DNA of 64,000 nucleotides from Trichobilharzia szidati. Its lineage: Eukaryota > Platyhelminthes > Trematoda > Strigeidida > Schistosomatidae. The notes beneath the pieces are model-generated. The model searched no databases. It was not told the DNA's origin and saw nothing but the letters and a program-made list of their open reading frames with translations. Shown here piece after piece: positions 56,045-64,000 of this stretch. Location: the NCBI GenBank assembly GCA_944472155.2, contig OX235279.1, positions 151,116,199-151,180,198 on the forward strand. Direction: 5' to 3'. Numbering within the stretch: the stretch's first letter is position 1; each line of letters opens with the position of its first letter. Made by a program: the position numbers and the translations under genes.

Positions 56045-56300
56045 AAAGTTGAAGGCAATCGGCAGGAAGCCTTGGACCTAGGTTTCGTGCTAGTTGGCAC
56101 TCGTCAACAAGGCGTATCTGAAACCTTGAAGGAACTCATGTCCCTGCCGATTGCCCTCCAACTATCTAAAATCATCAAATCAATGTACATCATGATAGCG
56201 AGCTACCTAGAATGGTGGCCACATTGCAAACCTGACTGACAGAATTCAGTCTGAACCAAAGAGAGGACTAAACACGTCGCACTAGGTACCAGTGTCCAAT
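56045..56300 (-). mobile_element. Family D hammerhead SINE, head missing
   Basis: Minus hammerhead at 56069-56113 with perfect stems but core TTGACGA (C3 to U), predicted inactive. It is followed to the right by an inverted repeat of the unit end (GCCGATTGCCCTCCAAC) and the D-body (56195-56290) in reverse orientation. Confidence 0.78.
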
Positions 56301-57510
56301 CAAAATAATTCTGATTATTCCTTTCGAGTTTAACTGCTTTCATTATAAGTTTCTATCCTTATGAAACATTCACCAAATGTTGTAAGATCGCATGGATATT
56401 TTCTAAAGTGTTTAAGAGATAATTGTTTAGTAATATAGTGAGGGGCGAGTAACGTCATTTATAGAGTTACGCGACAGTGGTTTCTCAAGATGCATAAACT
56501 CCATTCACATGATAAGTAACAAGGTAGTGAAAGTATACAAGAACCGTATTTAACATGATAATTACTGTTATCGGATAACCTCCAGTTGAATAGTGTGAAG
56601 AAGGTGAGGAGACAACTAGCGAAACAACACGACGGTACCTATTACTGACTGATACGTGTATCTGAGAAACAATCACGTCGATTATAAACTGCTTGGCGAC
56701 TGGGTCGTTCCGCTCCTTAGAAGTGAGTGAATGACACATCTCAGTGGTGTAAATGGAATCCAACGATTAGGAAACATTTTAAAGCAATTGCAGAATGTGA
56801 AATCAAAGAAACTTATTCCATTTACAGGCTACAAGCTTTACTTGACGAATTATTTGGTTCTTGCACCCTTCACAAGTGTCAAAATCTAACACACATTCTA
56901 CCATTCGACATTACTTTCTGGATAACTTCAAAGAAGGGCTCTAATGGAACTACATGATACGAAATTACCAGTTTCTACAGAATTTATCCGGTGAGTAATT
57001 TGCATAGCCACATTTGATTGTGTTCTGAGGTTTGTTTGAAAGTGCGATTTATATTTTAAGGTCATCGGAAACGAGTCAATTTGAAGATGTATACCGAGGT
57101 TGCCCGACAGCGAAATTTCATCCCAAAGACTTGTGCATATTATCTGTCAGGGAAGATGAAATGTGAATGTTCAGTCTGTGAATTTAAGATACCTTATACA
57201 ATTGAATTTTGGTTAACTAATTTTCTTCCACAGTACTCATTTTGCACTAAAAAAATATCTAGACTGCATACTGCCTTAAGGCACCGTTGAGGCAAATTTG
57301 AGTCTTGATTTTATTACTACTGAATAGAGTCACACACAAATCTATCGACTAATAATCTTTTTTGCTGTCTTTGGAGCCTTTCCTGACTATGCATGCCTCA
57401 AAGAAGTTTCATACAGCTGTACATCAAGAAGTAAAGATCGGTCCCTTGCGTTTATACCTCAATGATTCGGTTTTGGTCATTACAGGGTTTTTTACTAATT
57501 TCACAATAAT
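56300..57510. other. No gene recognised
   Basis: Two plus-strand frames (56727-56957 and 57081-57290) contain cysteines but match no family I know; 57260-57315 belongs to the repeat also seen at 32870. I do not call a gene. Confidence 0.4.
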
Positions 57511-57905
57511 TTTTTTAATGAACTGACAGCGGTTAGAGAATCAGTGAAAATCACGAAAGAATGAACAACTGCTTTTTCTTAGCTCTAAACTCCTCAGCAG
57601 TGCTCATCTGAAACCCTATCAAAATGGTTACCCAGTGTGATGTCATGGCCAGTGAGGTACACTTTACGAGGCATGAAGAGGATACTAACTGGCAGTGGAA
57701 CAGATTGACAGACTGCAAAACTAACCTAATGGCTGGATGGTCTATAAGCTCCCCCGGTAAACTTATGATTCTGGGTTCGTTCTCTGGCAGGGTCATTGGA
57801 ACACACTATCGAGGCATCCCAAACTAGGGTGAAGTAGCTGCAAAGTAATGCCTGCAATTCAATGATTCTGTGATGCTCGTTAATGACGAAATCTACTTGA
57901 AAATT
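57510..57905. mobile_element. Head-to-head pair of decayed family A hammerhead SINEs
   Basis: A minus remnant (about 57515-57605) and a plus remnant (about 57640-57905) with head (GATTCTGGGTTCGTTCTCTG) and a hammerhead outline (GGCATCCCAAACTAGGGTGAAG) whose core is lost. Confidence 0.6.
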
Positions 57906-58039
57906 CGACATTTAATATTAAGTAAAGTGAAGTAATATGAAAAGACAGAGATGTCTTTGAAGTGAAGATAGAAGTAAGATAAGGCGGCCTGTAATCAGCG
58001 ATGATACTGCTGATTTTGGTGTCCTGAGCTATGCAAGAG

Positions 58040-58880
58040 AAGGTGGGGAGTTAAAAGACAGGAATACGTTGGACAGATAACAGAACTTTAGAAGATCTGG
58101 ATTTCTCTGACAATTCATGTCAAATGTCACACAACGTCGAAGACACACAGAAGGAGACCAACAAATTAGTAGAAGAGGCGGTCAGCAAAGACGAAACTTC
58201 AGGTAGACATAGAGAAGACAGAGGTGACGAGAATAGCCAGCCACTAACAACAACAACAAGCACTAATCACTATCAATTGAATGAATTCGGACAAGGTCAA
58301 TTCTCCCGCTTATCCAGGAAGTACCGTTTCAAATAAAGACACGTCCCATGGATGATGATGTCAAAACCAGCCAGAATCGGTAAGCCAAGGCAGAACTTCA
58401 TCACTCCGATATCAGCTTGGAAATCTTCTGCACTCAGCACAAGGGACGAAATTCGGGTTTCCAGTCAATATTTCTATGAGGGTCACCAACTTGGCTAGCA
58501 CATGATGAAAAGCGTTTCCAACAGCCAGCTGCGGATTTTTATCTACACCTGCATTCGCTGGCCCCCTACTGAAAACCAGATGGCCGATCAGAAATAATTG
58601 ACAACAAAAACTCTGGGGACGAACCAATCAATAAATATGTAGGAGAAGCAAATATAGATGGACTGGACATACGCTGAGTAGACCGTTGAATGACATTGCT
58701 CTCCACGAATGGAAAACGACGAGCTTAACGTGTGTCCGAGGATGACACGGAGGAGGTTGTGTGAGCAGGGCAATCATGGAGCTAGCTAAGGACGACTGCA
58801 GAGAACAGGACATAGTGGAGATGTGCTTTTGAAGTTTTATGTTTCCCTCAGAACCAAAAGGAATAATGATACTATTGAAG
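58040..58880 (+). mobile_element. RTE-type LINE, decayed
   Basis: LEDLDFSDNSCQMSH-like block at about 58090-58130 (FADD degraded to FSDN), then ETNKLVEEA, a poly-N/T region, FGQGQFSRLSRKYR, and later RWTGHTLSRPLN-like and TRRRLCEQG-like blocks. The 3' end TTTTATGTTTCCCTCAGAACC is at about 58835-58858. Confidence 0.75.
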
Positions 58881-58889
58881 GAAAACTAT

Positions 58890-61130
58890 AATAAATTACG
58901 AGTAATAGTAAACGAAATAAGCAAATGAAAGGCCGTACATGTTTATCGCGTTCACAAGAAATAGGAAGATAGATGTTGGCTACTGACTGACTCATAATGA
59001 AGTCAAGTAATTCGTTAAGAGAACAAACACCAGTTAGAGATCACTAGAAACCAAATAGCATTGAAAAACATTTTTGTTCCAATTGGGGACTCTTTAGAAG
59101 TGCGAACCTACACATATACCGGCAAACGAACCTTGGAACTCTGGATAACGAGATCAAGTTCACTGAACATTTGTTACAAGAGATGGTCGTGACTCTGAAT
59201 CTACCATTAATACGTTTACCTATAATTCTACTTAATTATTACTATTATATTCATTATTATTTTGATTCATTAAATTTTATCAACTATTATTATAACTATT
59301 ACTATTGACTCTCTTGTTGTAATTCTTGTTAATTCTCTAATGTCTAATTGTTTACCTAAGTGATGTAATTGAAGCGTAATGCAATTTATCTTCATTTTGA
59401 TCTCCCATACTCTCTCTCCCCTTATCTAATTGCACATGACCTGGAAAAACATTCGCACCTGTCTTTCTGCATGACTAATTCAATGTAGTTTATTTACTTA
59501 TCAGTCCTATATCTTCCAATGTAACTTCAAAAGTATATATCCGTGTATGTAGAGTATTCAGCTGACGAGTTCTACCGAAATTTGATGAATTCATTAAATC
59601 CTGCTTTATTAACCTTTATTGCTTGTTTTAAATTCGTATCGGGAAATAAATGTTTCCAATTTATTTAATGACCTTTGAATTCTGTCTGACTTATTCAATT
59701 CGTGATATACCACTACCCTCAACCGATGCCTTCTATTAGCACCTACTTCATCCTGACATAGTGGACGTCACTGATGAAGACTTCTCATACAGCTTCAGGA
59801 CACCTATCCAGTAATCGTCAGTGAGCATGAGATTTATTCTTAGATTATGAATTTTATAGCAGAATTAGTATTGTCAATAATAAAAACGATATCAACAACA
59901 AAGTCTTGATAGTAGTGTCATATGAAGGAAATATTTTAGAAACCTCAGATAAGATTAACAAAAAGTGTAGAATTAGGGTGACATGTGAACAAACTAACTC
60001 ACGGAGAGAAACTTTAGCAACTGAACGATCCTTACACCCAATTCGGTAAAATAATATAATATATATCAAATTCCATGAATTCACTGTGAAGTCACCACAC
60101 ATAGGTGAAACACGTAGACCCGATTTAGTTCGATTATGGGAACATGATAATTAGCTATAAAGCGAGAATGATTGACTGTGCTGAGTTACGCAATCTAGAA
60201 AAACAGCTTGATCACTGAAATGCATTTCTTTGTAACAAGTCACAGAGTACAGCTGGATTAGCGTTAATGTATAAAAAGTAGTGAAATTAGATGGCGAGAG
60301 AGAGAGAGAGAAGTGAATCACCGATTCGCTGGTCATCCAACCAGCCATATAAATGTTCAGCTGAAATCACTCAACGCATATACCGGATTTACGGGAAACT
60401 GCAATGAAATAATAATATTAAGAAGTAAAGCCATATAAACCGGGTTAAGAAGCTGCGTGTGAATGCAGTGGTATGATTATGAGCAATAAATAAGGTTCGC
60501 TTGGTATCTCATCTCTGAACTACAGTCATATATATATATATATAAGGAGGGAGAGACGGCGTCGTGTCAACAGATATAGAACAGGCTAAACAGGCCCATC
60601 ATCCATCGCGTATCAAATAAATTATCAAAGGCCACTAGAAAAGGAACGCTGCAAACAACAGAAACCACTGCAATTCCTGTAAAACAACCGGAACTCTGAG
60701 TGTAAAATTACCAGATCCACCCTAACCTGCTGTCGAACCTATAAATTCATGAATTCTATGTTAATTGCCTTAATTTATCTGATATTCAATCAGTTTAGTG
60801 TTATATGAATACTTTTGAAATGTAAAATATCAATACTATTGATTTGATGTAATTTAAAATACCATTACTGTTGCTAATACCAATAACTCCTGAATTATTA
60901 CTGCCACATAAATGTAGAACCTGATGAGTAATTTATCAAGAAGGATATTCTTTGTTCATAACTCAGACTTCTGAATTCACGTGATTGTTGAAAATGTTTT
61001 GAAAGGAAGTGAAAACAGCTTCACAGTTTATTTTTTAGCTCTACGAGCTAATCATTTCAAAAATCATACGAAATTAGTGAGCAGTATAACTGTTTTCGTT
61101 TGAATTTTGGAATTTCGGAAACATTTTAAT
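58890..61130. other. No gene; one hammerhead-SINE remnant
   Basis: A decayed minus family A copy lies at about 59005-59175. The rest is AT-rich with GA (60295-60313) and TA (60529-60545) microsatellites. An 82-codon hydrophobic minus frame (60102-59854) is probably chance. Confidence 0.45.
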
Positions 61131-61320
61131 GGGTTGCTCTGAGGGTATGATACTCGCTTCAGATGCCAGTAGTCCTGGGTTCGTCTCTCGTATGGAGTCG
61201 ACTTTTATCCAAATGTATGACTAGTTGTGAGGTGAGCCTCACTCCCTGGATCGTAATACTGAAGTACCCGGAACTACCACGAAACAGCTGTTCAGCTATC
61301 CTTGACTTTATATCGGCGGT
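61130..61320 (+). mobile_element. Hammerhead-SINE family A, decayed
   Basis: Head remnant TAGTCCTGGGTTCGTCTCTCG at about 61170-61190, then TACTGAAGTACCCGGAACTACC and ACGAAACAGCTGTTCAGC, the outline of the hammerhead with core and stem II changed. Confidence 0.6.
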
Positions 61321-61324
61321 TCAA

Positions 61325-61510
61325 TGGTGGGATACCCACGAGGGAAGTAAGGGTTCGATTGCTGGCCGACGAACCCGTGAACCCCTCTTAGGAGGTAGTA
61401 AGCCTGGAAAAGAAGGGAGGTTTGGGCGTGTAGGTGTCACCCCTACAGCTATTGAGACGTCAGTGCTCAAAGCTTGAAGCTGTTTGTTTCACTTGAAACA
61501 TAAAGAATGA
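61325..61510 (+). mobile_element. Family C-related SINE, diverged
   Basis: Part of a tRNA-like head with GGGTTCGATTGCTGGCCGACG, body GGAGGTTTGGGCGTGTAGGTGTC and a 3' end TTGTTTCACTTGAAAC. It sits directly behind the family A remnant. Confidence 0.6.
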
Positions 61511-62180
61511 AAAAAGCAAAATAAATATATTTCAATGGGCTTTTGTAGACTTTCAGATTGTTAGAAAACATGATGGTAGTGTCATCAGTGAAAAGAAACA
61601 TTTTCTCGTTTCAGCTAAGTCATCAACAAGACTGTACATTCGTAAAGTAGCAGCAAAGCATGAGGCAACTTCAGATTCGCTTCTTTTTTCTAATCAGGTT
61701 GGTTGGTGTCCAAAAAATAGGACAGTGTCTTTGGTTTGACCACATAACACCTTATAAAAACTAAGATTGATTTGAGAAATCCCCTCACATTTAAATACAG
61801 TGTTTAAGCATGCCTGTCACAGGCAGCGAGATGAAGGCATCTGTGCATAGTAGAAGCATTAGTGATTCAAATGCTGAAACCAAAGCTGTGTATAAAATGT
61901 GACTTTGCCATGGTCATTGTGGTCAGTCTATTTTTTTTTTTGAATGAAATAATTATTACATAGTCGTGTTTAATTTCTTAATTTATAAACCACATTCTAC
62001 GTATCTTTATTTTAGTATTCAGTATATTTTAGAAGTAATTTTGGAACATACACACCCTTCCGTTGTATATGTTCACAAGTGTTCAGCCTAGTCGATGACG
62101 TCATTGAAAGTAAGACATATGACTCAGTGAAAACATCTTTTTTATTCTCCTATGAGTTTTGAATTCATTCTTTATCCCAC
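61510..62180. other. No gene recognised
   Basis: Unassigned AT-rich DNA. Confidence 0.4.
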
Positions 62181-62199
62181 GTTGCAACGTCTTGTTGTG

Positions 62200-62660
62200 G
62201 GATTTTATTATTTTCCCCTTGGGTTCTGAGTTGAACATAGGGCTTCAAAAGAATACTTCTATTTCACTCTGTTTTCCGTAACTATTTTTTCCTGGCCTCA
62301 TGGTTGCCCGTAAGCTTTCATGTCCACTTTACACCATTTTATCCATGCCACCGTCGGATCCACACCTAACTCGTAGTTTCCTATTCAGGTTCAGCCCAAG
62401 CGATGGCCTGAAGAGCACTGCCACTCAACAACGTTCTCAGCGTGTGTCCGATCTATCTCCATTTACCTCATCATGTTTGTCTAGTGAGCATAGATTTATG
62501 ATTGATTCATTGCTGGAGTTTCTTGTTTCTGATCCTCTGATCTGATCATCTGATCTTCAGTATAGGGGCAACGATGGCAGCTGTTGATAAAAGTCTGCAG
62601 CTGACTGTTGGAAATGCTTCACAAGACGCGTCAAGCTTCTGATACTGCGACGTATAGTTA
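62200..62660 (-). mobile_element. RTE-type LINE 3' end, decayed
   Basis: The plus text CCTTGGGTTCTGAGTTGAAC is the reverse complement of the RTE 3' signature. Matches to the DIARQA, RWIGHTL, ILKIRW and VTK blocks continue to about 62650 in the right order. Confidence 0.72.
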
Positions 62661-62939
62661 GTTCTTATTATTTACGTGGTTATTTTTGTTCGACAGTGGA
62701 ACTTATGATATGTGTGTGTTGATTTTATTTTACATGAAATCAAGTGAATGAAGAAAAATGTATGACAATGTTTTAAAAACATGCGGTTAAAACATATGGA
62801 ATAAACTGTACGAGCCAACAATACAAAGAGTGAGAAATTTCAGGATTGGGAAAAGCAATCACACCTTAGACAAAATTTGATCGATGGTGACTAGTAATGG
62901 AATCCACGACTAGTGGTTCATTCTTAGTGGTTCATTCTG

Positions 62940-63330
62940 TTTTGGACTCGTCATCTGGATATCCCTGCATCCACGATTTGTGGTGGCATCCTCACTGAGA
63001 CATAAACCTGACATCAATCGCTTCAAACAGCAAAGGGTCATCCACTAAGCTACTGTTGCATGGCAGCTACGTATTGAGTGATAGGTATCAGTTATCATAT
63101 CTTCAGGTTATCTTTTGTATTAGCTGTCATCACGTTTAACTGAACTGGAATCCTAAATCTCCGTTGACATTTTTTCTTCCAGTAGAGATTCTGCGAATAT
63201 ATCTTGAAGTTAAATTAACATGGTTGTCCAGAGTTAGTACCCCAATGGTAAAGGTTTTGTCGTCTGAAGCAGTGAACACTAGGTTCGAGTCTCAGTGAGA
63301 ACACCATCATTCAATGGGGATGCAGATCCA
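62940..63330. mobile_element. Opposed pair of family D-like tRNA-head remnants
   Basis: Minus remnant at about 62945-63065 (GTCTCAGTGAGG B-box end) and plus remnant at about 63225-63330 (CCCCAATGGTAAAGG and GGTTCGAGTCTCAG). No hammerhead is recognisable in either. Confidence 0.5.
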
Positions 63331-63790
63331 TCCAGCTGACAAGACAGGAAACAGTGTGAAATGCTTATCCTGGATTCTAATGATAGTTACTATCGACTAA
63401 GCAACATGACAATAATCTCAAGGAGTAGGCACTAAACTCTGAAATGTCAACAGAGATGGGAGATTTCATTCCTATCCAATCAACCAACAGAAAATACAAA
63501 AAATAGCTTAAAGACTTCATGATAATGATCTACACGGCACTGATGAGCACTGTAATGAGATGAAAAATACTTTCGGAAGCTTTATTTAAGCTAATACTAT
63601 TAATACTAATACTACTATTAACACTAGTAAGTATGTAAATCTCTTCCTTTTTTCAATAAAAAGAGTTAAGTAAACTGAAATCCAGTTTGGAAAAAAAGAA
63701 AAGGTACCTGCTGATTAGAAGAAAGGTTACCATGTAAAAATACCACTGAACTGTGACCTAGGTCTCTGCATGAACGGCATGAAATAATGC
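63330..63790. other. No gene recognised
   Basis: Unassigned AT-rich sequence with a short run of CTAATACTA units (63591-63625). Confidence 0.4.
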
Positions 63791-64000
63791 TCTTTCCATG
63801 CCAAGAAAAATAATAAGTCGCGTCATACTGCGGGACACAAAAAATGCCGAATTCCGACTGGAACAAGCTGGATTCAGGGAAAGTAAATCACAAGCTGATC
63901 AAATTGCAACTCTACGCATCATCATCAAACGCAGCATAGAATGACAGTCAACTTCGTCGACTTTGAAAAGGCCTTCCACAGCATTGAATGTGGAGTAAGT
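63790..64000 (+). mobile_element. RTE-type LINE, RT N-terminal part, continues beyond window
   Basis: Open frame ALSMPRKIISRVILRDTKNAEF, then RLEQAGFRESKSQADQIATLRIIIKRSIE, a conserved RTE block before motif A. After a frame change it continues into NFVDFEKAFHSI, where the motif A aspartate is kept. It is the only copy here that keeps this upstream region and could be longer outside the window. Confidence 0.87.

Noticed and set aside
56727..57290. Two neighbouring plus-strand frames with several cysteines
   Set aside because: No known motif, no consistent splice signals, and the right end overlaps a dispersed repeat.
59854..60102. Hydrophobic 82-codon minus-strand frame resembling a membrane protein
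   Set aside because: Composition of AT-rich DNA gives such runs of Leu/Ile by chance; no relatives or splice signals were seen.
1..64000. CRISPR arrays, bacterial operons, ribosome-binding sites
   Set aside because: No regularly spaced short repeats with unique spacers; intron signals, non-LTR retrotransposons and SINEs show this is a metazoan genome.

Overview
The window looks like AT-rich, repeat-saturated DNA from a schistosome (a Schistosoma-type blood fluke). The grounds are internal: many decayed non-LTR retrotransposon fragments of RTE and CR1/Jockey type, Penelope-like elements with GIY-YIG endonuclease domains, tRNA-headed SINEs, and SINE-like repeats carrying type I hammerhead ribozymes with a two-base loop on stem III (the hallmark of the schistosome Sm-alpha family). 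Short tracts of TTAGGG-like repeat also occur. The species cannot be fixed from the sequence alone.

Host genes are sparse and all seen on the minus strand. At the left edge (1-237) is an open exon whose translation matches the N-terminal region of U2SURP/SR140, a U2 snRNP-associated splicing factor; it runs off the window. Two exons at 25138-24848 and 18260-17877 belong to one multi-exon gene for a secreted or membrane-anchored protein with follistatin/Kazal modules. Both are symmetrical phase 1-1 exons with good splice sites, separated by a 6.6 kb intron. I found no other convincing host exon, so the rest is probably intron or intergenic DNA.

Repeats by region. 0-5 kb: a Penelope-like (PLE) tail between perfect 41-bp inverted repeats, a CR1-like fragment and SINEs. 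6-10 kb: two RTE copies. 10.7-16.5 kb: hammerhead SINEs, a 1.1 kb element with long inverted arms, and a CR1-like copy with a YADD motif. 18.5-24.8 kb: a palindrome with an intact hammerhead on each strand, plus RTE and CR1-like copies, all inside the Kazal-gene intron. 29.5-30.5 kb: a second hammerhead composite split by a solo LTR. 35-41.5 kb: a PLE reverse-transcriptase remnant, the best RTE copy, and nested insertions (hammerhead SINE pair in a CR1 tail; tRNA-SINE in a second RTE family). 42-64 kb: more hammerhead pairs, three PLE fragments, and older RTE and CR1-like copies.

The most interesting system is the hammerhead repeats. They recur as head-to-head pairs, and two pairs (10.96-11.30 kb and 39.00-39.36 kb) are flanked as a unit by short direct repeats and share the same outer ends. 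This suggests that the inverted dimer itself moved. A second theme is SINE-LINE pairing: one tRNA-like head is joined to two different bodies, one ending like the RTE 3' end and the other resembling the CR1-like 3' end.
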